DNA from: an uncultured Vampirovibrio sp.
Lineage (GTDB): Bacteria; Cyanobacteriota; Vampirovibrionia; Gastranaerophilales; Gastranaerophilaceae
Assembly (NCBI GenBank): GCA_910583875.1
Contig: CAJTXT010000006.1
Coordinates: 35,082-99,081 of the forward strand
Length of the DNA: 64,000 bases
Direction of reading: 5' to 3'
In this document: in pieces, positions 1-8,209 of the stretch
Numbering within the stretch: the stretch's first letter is position 1
How the letters are laid out: every line of letters begins with the position of its first letter
Notes under the pieces: generated by a model
What the model saw: the letters and a program-made list of their open reading frames with translations, nothing else
The model's database searches: none
What the model was told of the DNA's origin: nothing
Position numbers and translations under genes: made by a program

Positions 1-1
1 T

Positions 2-55
2 GCACCTAAAATGCACAAAGAAAAGGAACAAATAAAAAAATTAATTGTAAAATAA
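2..55 (+). CDS. C-terminal tail of an unidentified protein (truncated by window edge)
   Basis: Seventeen in-frame codons run from the window edge to a TAA at 53-55. The tail is Lys-rich and ends in KKLIVK. It is followed 20 bases later by a strong terminator, as expected for the end of a real gene. Too little is visible to name the product. Confidence 0.45.
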   Translation, partial: APKMHKEKEQIKKLIVK

Positions 56-76
56 ATTGATTCCAGAAATTGATTT

Positions 77-107
77 TGCGGGACATAGTATTATGTCCCG
101 CATTTTT
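77..107 (+). terminator. Rho-independent terminator
   Basis: A perfect 11-bp stem (77-87 with 92-102, GC-rich GCGGGACATA side) closes a 4-base loop and is followed by a T-run. It sits after the truncated gene at the window edge and before bcp, so it separates the two transcription units. Confidence 0.85.
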
Positions 108-142
108 AATTTTATGCTATTCTGAATAAAAAGGAGATTAGT

Positions 143-580
143 ATGAAATTATTAGGTTTAGATATAGACGGAAGTGAGAAAGAGTTTGATTTAAACGATT
201 TTAAAGGACAAAAAGTTATTTTATACTTTTATCCGAAAGATAATACATCGGGTTGTACACAAGAGGCTTGCGACTTTAGAGATAATATTAATCGTTTAAC
301 AAAATATGCTATAGTCTTAGGTGTAAGCCCAGACAGTATAAAAAGCCACAAATCATTTAAAGAAAAACAAAGTTTAAACTTTATTCTGCTTTCTGACTCT
401 GAACATCTTCTAGCTGAAAAATACGGCGTGTGGAAAGAAAAATCAATGTACGGCAGAAAATATATGGGAATTGAACGCTCAACTTTTATACTTGATGAAA
501 ATGGTAATATTGAAAAAGAATGGCGAAAAGTTAAAGTAAAAGGCCACGTTGATGAAGTTATAGAATATCTTAATAATTAA
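143..580 (+). CDS. bcp: Thiol peroxidase / peroxiredoxin of the Bcp (PrxQ) family
   Basis: This 145-residue protein reduces hydrogen peroxide and alkyl hydroperoxides in the cytoplasm using thioredoxin-type electrons. The AhpC/TSA fold is marked by YFYPKDNTSGCTQEAC around residues 28-43. Cys38 is the expected peroxidatic cysteine and Cys43 the resolving cysteine of the two-Cys Bcp type. Length matches the family (about 150). The ATG follows a good AAGGAG site. It is preceded by a terminator and appears monocistronic. In an oxygen-sensitive organism it would serve oxidant defence (inference). Assignment is firm at family level. Confidence 0.93.
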   Translation: MKLLGLDIDGSEKEFDLNDFKGQKVILYFYPKDNTSGCTQEACDFRDNINRLTKYAIVLGVSPDSIKSHKSFKEKQSLNFILLSDSEHLLAEKYGVWKEKSMYGRKYMGIERSTFILDENGNIEKEWRKVKVKGHVDEVIEYLNN

Positions 581-636
581 GATTTTAAAATTGAAACGGT
601 TTAATTTATGCCAAGAAATTAAGTGTATTTTTTAAT

Positions 637-792
637 ATGCATATTACATCCTTTTTTGGATTTGATGAACCTGAAGAACTTAATAAAACATATTTCAATA
701 CTTTTATAGATAAACTGCAAAATAGTGATAATGATTTTGTTAAATTATATCTGAATATCATCGATTTTATTAATGTGAAATGTTATAAATAG
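637..792 (+). CDS. Possible 51-residue small ORF, unknown
   Basis: An open frame of 51 codons beginning ATG (starts MHITSFFGFDEPEELNK) lies between bcp and the convergent flavoprotein gene, ending 2 bp before that gene. No clear Shine-Dalgarno site precedes it and I recognise no domain. It could be a small protein or the decayed end of a longer gene. Its composition (Asp/Asn/Phe/Lys) looks codon-like, which is the only support. Confidence 0.25.
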   Translation: MHITSFFGFDEPEELNKTYFNTFIDKLQNSDNDFVKLYLNIIDFINVKCYK

Positions 793-794
793 TT

Positions 795-1451
795 CTATAT
801 AAAGTTTTTTCCCGCATTGTAAGCCTTTTCTAAATCTTTAGGGAATATTTTTTCATGTTGTTTTCTTTTATCATTAATATCCCATCTTTCATCATCATAT
901 TTTGAATAATCATAATATTGAAATGTATTGAATGCACAAATTCTTTGAGGTTTTTCATAAAGATGCGTTATCCAGTTTTCAAAAAATCCAATAGATGCAG
1001 AGTTATTTTGACCTATGTATTGATTTAAAAAAGTGTCCTCATTAACATTCATTGTATAGATTACAGCAGTTTTTAATTTTTTTGGCGGAATTGGGGTATA
1101 TTGCTTATCAAATCTTACAAACGGGTAAACCAATCTTTCTATAAACATTTTCATAACACCTGATATGTCTCCGAAATAAATAGGAGTAGCAAAACAAATT
1201 CCATCAGAAATAGAAACTTTGTTTAATATTTCTTTTAATTCATCGGGGTACGAGCAGAAGCCGTAGTTTTTACCGTTTTTTAATTTACACGCTGAACAAG
1301 CCCTGCAACCTTTAAAATCAATGTCATACAGGTTTATTATTTCAGCACTTCCTCCGGCATTAATCACTCCTTGTGCAAAATTTTCACACATTTTAGATGT
1401 ATTCCAGTTCTTTCTTGGTGAACCGTTTATAATATAAACTTGTTTTGTCAT
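795..1451 (-). CDS. Flavodoxin-family NAD(P)H-dependent FMN reductase-like protein
   Basis: The 218-residue protein begins with a flavodoxin-like strand and phosphate-binding loop (VYIINGSPRKNWNTS, residues 5-19). A cysteine-bearing segment (CRACSACK, near 49-56) typical of the NADPH-dependent FMN reductase / iron-sulfur flavoprotein group follows. It probably binds FMN and reduces quinones, nitro compounds or other small acceptors; the substrate is unknown. The gene is divergent from a HxlR regulator 105 bp away. Such pairs commonly form a redox- or electrophile-responsive switch, so HxlR control is likely (inference). Confidence 0.8.
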   Translation of the reverse strand: MTKQVYIINGSPRKNWNTSKMCENFAQGVINAGGSAEIINLYDIDFKGCRACSACKLKNGKNYGFCSYPDELKEILNKVSISDGICFATPIYFGDISGVMKMFIERLVYPFVRFDKQYTPIPPKKLKTAVIYTMNVNEDTFLNQYIGQNNSASIGFFENWITHLYEKPQRICAFNTFQYYDYSKYDDERWDINDKRKQHEKIFPKDLEKAYNAGKNFI

Positions 1452-1497
1452 AATTTCTTCCTTTCTTCTTTATCAATTTTATTCAATATTATATTTT

Positions 1498-1527
1498 TTA
1501 CAAGTATTTACTTTTTTGTAATATACT
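1498..1527 (+). promoter_or_regulatory. Candidate promoter/operator between flavoprotein and HxlR genes
   Basis: TTACAA at 1498-1503 and TATACT at 1522-1527, 18 bp apart, could be the -35/-10 of the HxlR gene. TTACAA (1498-1503) and TTGTAA (1516-1521) also form an inverted repeat, a plausible winged-helix operator. Both readings are inference from short motifs. Confidence 0.35.
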
Positions 1528-1556
1528 ATATAAAAAGATAGAATTAAGGAAAAACA

Positions 1557-1874
1557 ATGAAAAACAAGCTTGAAAAATATAATTGTCCACTCGGTGCAAC
1601 TCTTGGAGTTATCGGCGGGAAATATAAGGTTATGATTATATGGTTTTTGTATCAGAATAAAGTTTTAAGATATAATGAACTGCAAAAAACAATCAAAGAC
1701 ATTACGCCCAAGATGTTGATTTCACAATTAAGAGAACTTGAAGATGATGGAATAATAGGGAGAAAAGTTTATCCTGTTGTGCCTCCAAAAGTTGAATACT
1801 CGCTAACTGCAAAAGGTGAGAGTTTAATCCCAATTTTACTTGAAATGAAAAAATGGGGTGAAATCAATCAATAA
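1557..1874 (+). CDS. HxlR-type winged-helix transcriptional regulator
   Basis: A 105-residue HxlR (MarR-like) protein. The conserved opening CPLGATLGVIGGKYK (residues 10-24) carries the family's single cysteine. RYNELQKTIKDITPKML and the wing SLTAKGESLIPIL complete the winged helix. HxlR proteins act as dimers and often sense aldehydes, quinones or disulfide stress through the N-terminal cysteine. Divergence from the adjacent flavoprotein gene makes that gene its probable target, along with itself. Length is normal for the family. The ATG has only a modest AAGGA site upstream. Confidence 0.88.
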   Translation: MKNKLEKYNCPLGATLGVIGGKYKVMIIWFLYQNKVLRYNELQKTIKDITPKMLISQLRELEDDGIIGRKVYPVVPPKVEYSLTAKGESLIPILLEMKKWGEINQ

Positions 1875-2234
1875 ATACCACATATCATCTCTTTTTCTAC
1901 AAATGGAACCTCAATTTTTCCGTTATCTTTTAAATAAGAAAGATACAAACAAACTGTGCTTCCAACTAAAACATACTATTCAGATGTCATTTACAGTCAA
2001 TTACATAAATAAACAGCAAGTCCGCCTTCAAGTGCATAATCTGAAACCTTTTATTTCTTGGATTTGATGTATCATTTATTACATCCTGTATAAGATACGA
2101 GAAATCGGTATTATTGTTTAGCTTTACAGAATTTATTTTAATCCTCATTTATTTTATGACGATATTGTGATAATTTTAGGTTGTATTCCAAACTTCTCAT
2201 TTAATAAAAAAGAAATAAAAAGGTAACCATTAAA
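1875..2234 (+). other. 360-bp intergenic stretch, possible decayed minus-strand gene
   Basis: No intact gene is convincing here. On the minus strand one frame reads SDYALEGGLAVYL and, after several stops, a coding-looking run ending KIEVPFVEKEMICG (roughly 1880-2060). That pattern suggests a gene broken by frameshifts and stops. The plus strand is open over 1858-2067, but its translation is unlike a normal protein and I treat it as spurious. I cannot name the ancestor. Confidence 0.3.
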
Positions 2235-2873
2235 ATGTACTTTAGATATGATGAAAAAGAAACCGAATATTTAAAAAGTAAATGCAAAAAACTTGCATTT
2301 GTAATTGATAAAGTCGGGCATATTGAACGACAAGTTGATAAAGATTTATTTTCTGCCGTTGTTCATCATATTGTAGGACAGCAAATTTCAACAAAAGCAC
2401 AAGAAACAATTTGGAAAAGAATTGAAGACGGTTTAGGGGTTGTAAATGCTGATACAATATTAAAAGCAGGGATTAAAAAGCTGCAATCATTTGGCATAAC
2501 TTTTAAAAAGGCTGAATACATAACAGATTTTGCAAATAAAATTAAAAATGGTGAATTTGATTTAGAAGCTATTTGGCAAAAAACAGATGAGGAAGTAATA
2601 AAAGAATTATCTGCATTGAAAGGCATTGGAGTCTGGACTGCTGAAATGCTCCTGCTTTTTTGTATGGAGCGCAAAAATGTATTCAGCTATGATGATTTAG
2701 CTATTCAAAGAGGAATTAGGATGGTTTATCACCATAAAAAAATTACAAAACCTCTTTTTGAAAAGTACAGAAAACGATTTTCACCCTACTGTTCTGTTGC
2801 AAGTCTTTACTTTTGGGCAGTTGCAGGAGGTTTAATTGAAGGTATGAAAGATTATTCACCACAAAAAAAGTAA
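2235..2873 (+). CDS. alkA: DNA-3-methyladenine glycosylase II (AlkA-like, HhH-GPD)
   Basis: This 212-residue base-excision enzyme removes alkylated purines from DNA. VGQQISTKAQ (47-56) is the conserved first helix. LKGIGVWTAEML (128-139) is the helix-hairpin-helix DNA-binding element. Asp154 in FSYDDLAIQRG is the catalytic aspartate by comparison with AlkA. It lacks the N-terminal beta domain of E. coli AlkA, like many short relatives. A remnant of ogt, the other classic alkylation-repair gene, follows 7 bp downstream, so this was once an adaptive-response-like pair. Confidence 0.9.
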   Translation: MYFRYDEKETEYLKSKCKKLAFVIDKVGHIERQVDKDLFSAVVHHIVGQQISTKAQETIWKRIEDGLGVVNADTILKAGIKKLQSFGITFKKAEYITDFANKIKNGEFDLEAIWQKTDEEVIKELSALKGIGVWTAEMLLLFCMERKNVFSYDDLAIQRGIRMVYHHKKITKPLFEKYRKRFSPYCSVASLYFWAVAGGLIEGMKDYSPQKK

Positions 2874-2880
2874 AATAAAT

Positions 2881-3030
2881 ATGTATTTTAAAACGATTTA
2901 CAAATCACAAATTGGAAATATCACACTTGCTTGCGACAATAAAGAAAATGAAACAAAAATCAAATTGCTTCAGCATGAGGGCGTAAATATGGAAGGTTTA
3001 TTTATTCCCAAATACAATACTGCACCTTAG
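2881..3030 (+). pseudogene. ogt: Internally deleted O6-methylguanine-DNA methyltransferase (ogt) remnant
   Basis: A 49-codon ORF in frame with its own ATG. Its first part, MYFKTIYKSQIGNITLACDN, matches the start of Ogt-type methyltransferases. Its last part, KIKLLQHEGVNMEGLFIPK, matches their extreme C-terminus (the conserved K-LL--EGV-----F-P segment). Everything between, including the active-site PCHRV motif and the helix-turn-helix, is missing (normal length is about 150-170 residues). The join is in frame, so one clean internal deletion is likely. The product cannot repair O6-methylguanine. The position directly after alkA supports the identity. Confidence 0.75.
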
Positions 3031-3112
3031 GGAAAAATTATAATATGTAATAATCAGCAAATGAATATTTTTGAAGACGAAATAGAAATGTCTAAAATAA
3101 CCAAATAATTTA

Positions 3113-4153
3113 TCATTTTGTATTAATAATTGCTATTTTTATAACATTATCTAATTTGTTTTCAAAAATGTTATAGGCTTTTTCAATATCTTTAAGCTGA
3201 TATTTGTGGGTTATTAATGGAGTTGTATCAATTTTTCCTTGTTCAATAAACGATAATATTTCCTCGCAGTTGCAGCCATCAACTCCGCCTGTTTTAAATG
3301 TAAGATTTTTTCCATACATATCAGGCAAGGGTAACGTCATCGGCTTATCATATAACGCAACTATTGTAACTATTGCATTTGCCCTTGCTGCTTTCCAAGC
3401 TGTTTCAAAACTTTCCTCTGTTCCTGCAACTTCAATAACAACATCTGCACCATTATGTTGGCTTTCATTTTTTACAGTTTTAATACAGTTTTCAGGTGTT
3501 GTTACAATTACATTTGGATAATGTTCTTTTATGAAATTTCTTCTTATTATATCTTTTTCGCATACAATAATTTTTTGTGGATTTTTCAACATTGCACACA
3601 GTAAAGTACAAATACCTGTTGGTCCTGCACCAATAATAAGGACTGTATCTTCTTCTTTTATTTCGGAAATTCTAGCAGCCCAAAACCCTGTTGCGAGAAT
3701 ATCTCCGACAAAAAGCGCTTGTTCATCAGAAACCGTTTGCGGAATTTTATTTAAACCTTGATTTGCATAAGGGACTCGAACGTATTCTGCCTGTGCCCCA
3801 TCTATACGGCAGCCTAAAGCCCAGCCGCCATTTTTATCGGTACAATTATTTACATATCCTTTTTTACAGAAAAAGCATTCTCCGCAAAATGTTTCAACAT
3901 TTACGGTTACCCTATCTCCGACTTTTACATTTTTTACATCAGTTCCGACTTTTTCAACTATACCTACCATTTCATGCCCAACCGTAATACCTAAAACAGC
4001 TTTGGGAACACAACCATGTTTTATATGAATATCACTAGAGCAAATACTGCTCATTGTAATACGAACAATTGCATCTTTTGAATCAATAATTTGCGGTTTT
4101 TCTTTTTCCGTTAATTCAAATTTTCCATGGTCTTTATATGTATATGCTAACAT
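3113..4153 (-). CDS. Zinc-dependent medium-chain alcohol dehydrogenase family protein
   Basis: A cytoplasmic NAD(P)-dependent dehydrogenase. Using the start at 4153 (MLAYTYKDHG), Cys38 in SSICSSD and GHE of GITVGHEMVG are catalytic-zinc ligands. CGECFFCKKGYVNNC supplies the four structural-zinc cysteines. GAGPTG opens the Rossmann fold. It resembles threonine/sorbitol/formaldehyde-type members, but the substrate cannot be read from sequence. An upstream in-frame ATG at 4195 exists, but the extra 14 codons are read through a TTGGGTTTTAA repeat. The ATG at 4153 has AGAAAGAG before it and fits the family N-terminus. Confidence 0.85.
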   Translation of the reverse strand: MLAYTYKDHGKFELTEKEKPQIIDSKDAIVRITMSSICSSDIHIKHGCVPKAVLGITVGHEMVGIVEKVGTDVKNVKVGDRVTVNVETFCGECFFCKKGYVNNCTDKNGGWALGCRIDGAQAEYVRVPYANQGLNKIPQTVSDEQALFVGDILATGFWAARISEIKEEDTVLIIGAGPTGICTLLCAMLKNPQKIIVCEKDIIRRNFIKEHYPNVIVTTPENCIKTVKNESQHNGADVVIEVAGTEESFETAWKAARANAIVTIVALYDKPMTLPLPDMYGKNLTFKTGGVDGCNCEEILSFIEQGKIDTTPLITHKYQLKDIEKAYNIFENKLDNVIKIAIINTK

Positions 4154-4179
4154 TTTACTCTTTCTATGATTTATCGTTA

Positions 4180-4207
4180 TTGGGTTAAAACCCAACCTAC
4201 GAACTTA
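4180..4207. repeat. Short palindromic interspersed repeat (TTGGGTTTTAACCCAA type), copy 1
   Basis: TTGGGTTAAAACCCAACC followed by TACGAACTTA. The first 16 bases are a perfect palindrome. Related copies occur at 9523-9543, 11671-11695 and 12233-12260. It lies just upstream of the alcohol dehydrogenase start. No gene in the window would mobilise it. Confidence 0.75.
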
Positions 4208-4214
4208 CAATTTC

Positions 4215-5276
4215 CTAACATTTTGAAGTCCTATTTTGCGGCAAATAATTTCTAATTTTTTCAGGCAATAAATTTTCTACAAACATATTAATTTCTTTCG
4301 AATACTTATTAAATAAAACACCGACATATAAAGTTATCAATCCTGTTACTATGATTATACTTGTTAATAGAGTAGTATTATCTTTTATGAAATAAAACTC
4401 AAAATATATGATAGCTTCAATAACACCTAATATTCCAAGTATTGTAAATATTTTTCTTTGAGTTAACAGACCTATAAAGAAATAAAAAATACTTAAAATA
4501 TAAATTGAAATTTGAAATATTGGTTCAGATTGAATTGCTGATGATAAAATGTTTAAAATTGAATAATTAAAAACCAAAGCCCCAAATAAATACATCCATT
4601 TGGAATAATCAACTTTTGTTGTTTTATCTTTAACAAATGCAAATATAATTATAGTAATTGATAATACTAAACAATAATACTCTATAGTATAAGATTCAAA
4701 AAGGGTATTTCCTAAAATATAATGCAAAACTGTAAAGTATATTATGTTTACACATCCAATTGTTGGAATTGCTAATAAATCGATACTTCTATATTTTTGT
4801 ACAATATTGTTTATAATTATTGTTAATAATGATAAAACAATTAATGGAAGTCTGCACAATTCTCCATAATTGGGGATTTTGCCAATATCTGAAAAATGTG
4901 GGAAAAATCCTGTCATTTTTTCTATATCAACAATAATAAGTGAAATTATAGAAATAAATAGGAAGTATAATATCCCTGAAGGAATTTTTTCATTTTTTCT
5001 CCATAAAAATTCACCCAAAGTGAAAAATATTATTGAATAAAGAATTCCAAGACCTAATATAACAAAATAAGAACAGTGTTGTATTGTATGGGACATTAAT
5101 ACGGACATTGCACAAAGAATAATAAACCCGCCAAGGTAATATAAAAATTTTATAATAGAAGATGTTTGTTTTATTACATTTTCATTTGAATTTAATAAAT
5201 TAAGCAATTCACTTTGTTGGGTATGAGTAATTATATTTTTCTCTACCCCTAAAGCTAATAAATCTTTTAAATTCAT
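4215..5276 (-). CDS. Polytopic membrane protein, unknown function (DUF2157-like)
   Basis: A 353-residue protein with a soluble N-terminal segment of about 40 residues (helical, Leu-rich, MNLKDLLALGVEKN) followed by roughly nine to ten hydrophobic helices and a short charged tail. The layout of a small N-terminal helical domain ahead of many membrane spans resembles DUF2157-type proteins, but I cannot confirm the family. No catalytic or transport motif is evident. The start ATG has AGGAGTT upstream. A small one-span membrane protein is encoded just upstream on the same strand. Confidence 0.65.
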   Translation of the reverse strand: MNLKDLLALGVEKNIITHTQQSELLNLLNSNENVIKQTSSIIKFLYYLGGFIILCAMSVLMSHTIQHCSYFVILGLGILYSIIFFTLGEFLWRKNEKIPSGILYFLFISIISLIIVDIEKMTGFFPHFSDIGKIPNYGELCRLPLIVLSLLTIIINNIVQKYRSIDLLAIPTIGCVNIIYFTVLHYILGNTLFESYTIEYYCLVLSITIIIFAFVKDKTTKVDYSKWMYLFGALVFNYSILNILSSAIQSEPIFQISIYILSIFYFFIGLLTQRKIFTILGILGVIEAIIYFEFYFIKDNTTLLTSIIIVTGLITLYVGVLFNKYSKEINMFVENLLPEKIRNYLPQNRTSKC

Positions 5277-5351
5277 ATTAAACTCCTATTCTTTTATATT
5301 TTAGTTTTGATTTTCTACCTTTCGTACCATACGTGATTGACTAATATCCAT

Positions 5352-5543
5352 TTAGCGAGGTACAAACATTAGAACTAGATTTATTAATATAAAAATAATA
5401 ACTCCGACTATTATTACTATTCTTAATTTATCTGCTTTTTCTTTGCCAAAATATTTTTCAACCAAAGGTAATATTAAAGCTATTAATGGTATATCATTTT
5501 GTCTTGAACGATTATAATTTGAATTATATCTGCTTCTTTTCAT
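5352..5543 (-). CDS. Small single-span membrane protein, unknown
   Basis: A 63-residue protein with an Arg/Asn/Ser-rich N-terminus (KRSRYNSNYNRSRQ), an amphipathic middle (LVEKYFGKEKADKLR) and one hydrophobic helix at 43-60 (IVIIVGVIIFILINLVLM) near the C-terminus. The positive N-terminal part implies that end stays in the cytoplasm. It is encoded 75 bp ahead of the polytopic membrane protein on the same strand and could be cotranscribed. No family recognised. Confidence 0.5.
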   Translation of the reverse strand: MKRSRYNSNYNRSRQNDIPLIALILPLVEKYFGKEKADKLRIVIIVGVIIFILINLVLMFVPR

Positions 5544-5640
5544 ATTCCATATTCTCCGATTTATAACACAGTAAAAATGATAAGTTAGTATAATTATACA
5601 GTTTTTATATTTTTTGCCAAGATGGTCGCCTATTTTATAG

Positions 5641-5742
5641 TGTCATGCTAAACTTGTTTCAGCATCTTACCAACTTTCAAATAAAGTCAGTTAAATGAAC
5701 TTATTAATAAATCTAAGATGCTGAAACAAGTTCAGCATGACA
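5641..5742. repeat. Composite hairpin repeat (AAACAAGTT family), copy A
   Basis: Two 29-bp arms, 5641-5669 and 5714-5742, are inverted copies with one mismatch and enclose 44 bp. Each arm is itself a near-palindrome around AAACAAGTT (GCTGAAACAAGTTCAGC in the right arm). The spacer resembles that of the copy at 43052-43167 read in the opposite orientation. The repeat lies in the gap between the small membrane protein and the DNA glycosylase gene, and has no coding capacity. Confidence 0.85.
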
Positions 5743-5827
5743 GGTATGTATATTTTAATTAATATTTTCTAATTTATTAATTAATATGTTCTATCACAAT
5801 TAGTCTGTAGAATGCTATAATACAGCT

Positions 5828-6322
5828 ATGACTAAGTGCAAAAGTTTTTTACCGTCGATAGATGAGAAGTCTAAGGTGTTAATATTAGGCTCAATGCCAG
5901 GTGTTAAATCGTTAGAAATGCAGCAGTATTATGCGCATCCGCAAAACAGGTTTTGGAAAATTATGGGCTTAATTTGCGAATGCGAAAATCTACATAATCT
6001 TGAATATAGCGAAAAACTTCAAACTTTGCTAAATAATAATATTGCACTCTGGGATGTTATTAAATCGTGTGAAAGAGTTGGTAGTTTAGATTCTAATATT
6101 GAAAAGGAAATTCCAAATAAAATCCCTGCACTTTTAAAAAAGTATAAAAATATAGAAGTTATATGCTTAAACGGAAACAAATCTTACAGCGCATTTAAGA
6201 AGCATTTCCCATTATTATTAGAAAAATATAAGTGTTTGAAAATGCCTTCAACAAGCCCTGCAAACGCTAAATTCAGACTGGAAAATTTATATGAAGAATG
6301 GAAACATATTTATGAATTTTGA
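5828..6322 (+). CDS. Hypoxanthine/uracil-DNA glycosylase (UDG family 6-like)
   Basis: A 164-residue base-excision enzyme of the uracil-DNA glycosylase superfamily, expected to excise deaminated bases, chiefly deoxyinosine. GSMPGVKSLEMQQYYAHPQN (residues 22-41) is the hallmark motif 1 of the DNA-deoxyinosine glycosylase group. STSPAN near the C-terminus is its motif 2. Full length for the family. No Shine-Dalgarno site is obvious at the ATG, which follows a short AT-rich leader. The GNAT gene overlaps its 3' end by 11 bp, so the two are translationally linked. Confidence 0.85.
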   Translation: MTKCKSFLPSIDEKSKVLILGSMPGVKSLEMQQYYAHPQNRFWKIMGLICECENLHNLEYSEKLQTLLNNNIALWDVIKSCERVGSLDSNIEKEIPNKIPALLKKYKNIEVICLNGNKSYSAFKKHFPLLLEKYKCLKMPSTSPANAKFRLENLYEEWKHIYEF

Positions 6323-6758
6323 TATCAGAAAAATAAAAAACGACGATAAATCAGAAGTTTTTTCAATGATGAAAGAATTTTATTCTTCGCCTGCTGTTTA
6401 TACAAATGGTTCAGATGAAATATTTAAAAGTGATATTGAAAATTGTATAAATGAAAATCCATATCTTGATGGCTATATATTTGTAAACTCAAATGAAATT
6501 ATGGGCTATGCAATGATTTCAAAGAGTTTTTCAACTGAATTCGGAAAACTTTGTATTTGGTATGAAGATTTATATTTGAAAAAACAATATAGAGGTTTTG
6601 GAATAATTCCGCAATTTGTTCAATATATAGAAACAAACTATAATGATTGTATATACAGGCTTGAAGCAGAAAAAGAAAACGAGCACGCTTGCCACGTATA
6701 TAAAAAACTAGGCTTTGAAGAATTACCGTATTTGGAAATGAAGAAAGAAATTAAATAA
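6312..6758 (+). CDS. GNAT-family N-acetyltransferase
   Basis: A 148-residue acetyl-CoA-dependent acetyltransferase, substrate unknown. Motif A is visible as QYRGFGIIPQFVQYIE, with RGFGI as the pyrophosphate-binding loop. The C-terminal VYKKLGFEE is the usual final strand. The ATG at 6312 (MNFDIRKIKN) is preferred over an in-frame one 21 bp upstream, because family members begin almost directly with this first strand and the shorter start lessens overlap with the glycosylase gene. The stop overlaps the cstA start by one base. Confidence 0.83.
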   Translation: MNFDIRKIKNDDKSEVFSMMKEFYSSPAVYTNGSDEIFKSDIENCINENPYLDGYIFVNSNEIMGYAMISKSFSTEFGKLCIWYEDLYLKKQYRGFGIIPQFVQYIETNYNDCIYRLEAEKENEHACHVYKKLGFEELPYLEMKKEIK

Positions 6759-8191
6759 TGATAACTTTTATTTTAGGAATTTTAATTTTAGTTTTAGGTT
6801 ATATTTTTTATTCAAAAAGAGTTGAAAACTTATTTTCGCCTGATGCCAGAAAGACTCCGGCTATAGAATTAAATGACGGAGTAGACTTCATTCCGATGTC
6901 TAAAAATCGAAATGCTTTAATTCATTTGTTAAATATAGCGGGCATGGGACCTATTATCGGCGCAATACAAGGTATATTGTTCGGTCCGATTGCATTTATT
7001 TTAATACCTCTTGGCTGCATATTGGCAGGCGGTGTTCACGATTATTTTGCAGGAATGCTATCTATGAGAAATAACGGTGCACAAATTACAGGATTAATAA
7101 AAAAATATCTTGGCAATTCTGCATTTAAAATATTTATGATTATAGTTTCCATAATGTTATTACTTCTTGCAACTGTTTTTGTTTATACTTCAGGTGATTT
7201 ATTTGTTGAAAGATTTTTCGGAGTTAAAGAATTCGTTATCACTAACCCGTTAGTACTTGGGACATATCTATTTATTTTGTTATATTTTATAGTAGCAACG
7301 CTTTTCCCTATAGATAAAATTATCGGTAAATTTTATCCTGTATTGGGTGCTATGCTTATTTTAGGTACAGGGCTTGTACTTGCAGGCTTTTTCATAAACG
7401 GAGTAAATCTTCAAAATTTTCATTTATCAAATTATAATTTGCACCCAAAACATCTTCCTTTAATTCCAATGTTTTTTATGACTGTAAGCTGCGGGCTGCT
7501 ATCAGGTTTTCATTCTACGCAGGCAACTATAATTTCAAGAACTGTAGAACACGAAAAAGACGGCAGAATGATTTTCTACGGAATGATGTGTCTTGAATCT
7601 TTAATTGCATTAATATGGGCAGCAGCTGCTATGGATGTTTATTCATTAAACGCAGTTCCCGAAAATATGGTTGGAACAGTTAATGTAGTTAATATAATTG
7701 CAAATAAATTTGTACCGTTTAACCTTGCTTTTGTTGTAACTTTAGCTGTAATTATCTTGCCTATAACTTCAGGTGATACAGCGTTAAGAGGCTTAAGAAT
7801 TACAATTGCCGACGCTTTAAAACTTGAGCAAAAAAGCATTAAAAACAGATTATTAATAGTTATTCCAATTTTAGTTTGCGTACTTTCTATATTAGTTTGG
7901 GCGAAATTAAATTCTGGAAGTTTTTCATTAATTTGGCGTTATTTCACTTTCTTTAATCAGTTAATAGCTATACCTACATTGCTTTGTGCAAGCGTATTTT
8001 TAATGAAAGCTAAGAAAAATTACTTTATGACATTACTACCTGCATTATTTTATGTATTTATCACTATGTCATTTATTTTTAGTGAAAAAATCGGATTTAA
8101 CTTCCCGCTAAAATATGCAGAAATAGTTGGCGGAGTTATTACAATTCTAACCTGCTTATACTTGTGGAAGCTAGTAAAAAAACAAAATTAA
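6758..8191 (+). CDS. cstA: Carbon starvation protein CstA-family transporter
   Basis: A 477-residue inner-membrane transporter, about 12-14 hydrophobic spans. Family members import peptides or pyruvate during carbon limitation. The N-terminal signature is clear: DGVDFIPMSKN (44-54), then GMGPIIGAIQGILFGP and GGVHDYFAGMLSMRN. It is shorter than E. coli CstA (about 700) but typical of the compact anaerobe version. The start shares a base with the stop of the GNAT gene (TAATG), so the glycosylase, GNAT and cstA genes read as one operon despite unrelated roles. Confidence 0.88.
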   Translation: MITFILGILILVLGYIFYSKRVENLFSPDARKTPAIELNDGVDFIPMSKNRNALIHLLNIAGMGPIIGAIQGILFGPIAFILIPLGCILAGGVHDYFAGMLSMRNNGAQITGLIKKYLGNSAFKIFMIIVSIMLLLLATVFVYTSGDLFVERFFGVKEFVITNPLVLGTYLFILLYFIVATLFPIDKIIGKFYPVLGAMLILGTGLVLAGFFINGVNLQNFHLSNYNLHPKHLPLIPMFFMTVSCGLLSGFHSTQATIISRTVEHEKDGRMIFYGMMCLESLIALIWAAAAMDVYSLNAVPENMVGTVNVVNIIANKFVPFNLAFVVTLAVIILPITSGDTALRGLRITIADALKLEQKSIKNRLLIVIPILVCVLSILVWAKLNSGSFSLIWRYFTFFNQLIAIPTLLCASVFLMKAKKNYFMTLLPALFYVFITMSFIFSEKIGFNFPLKYAEIVGGVITILTCLYLWKLVKKQN

Positions 8192-8209
8192 AATTGAACT
8201 ATGGACTTG

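Noticed and set aside
1858..2067. 69-codon plus-strand frame after the HxlR gene
   Set aside because: Unnatural composition and no ribosome-binding site; the opposite strand looks more like decayed coding DNA.
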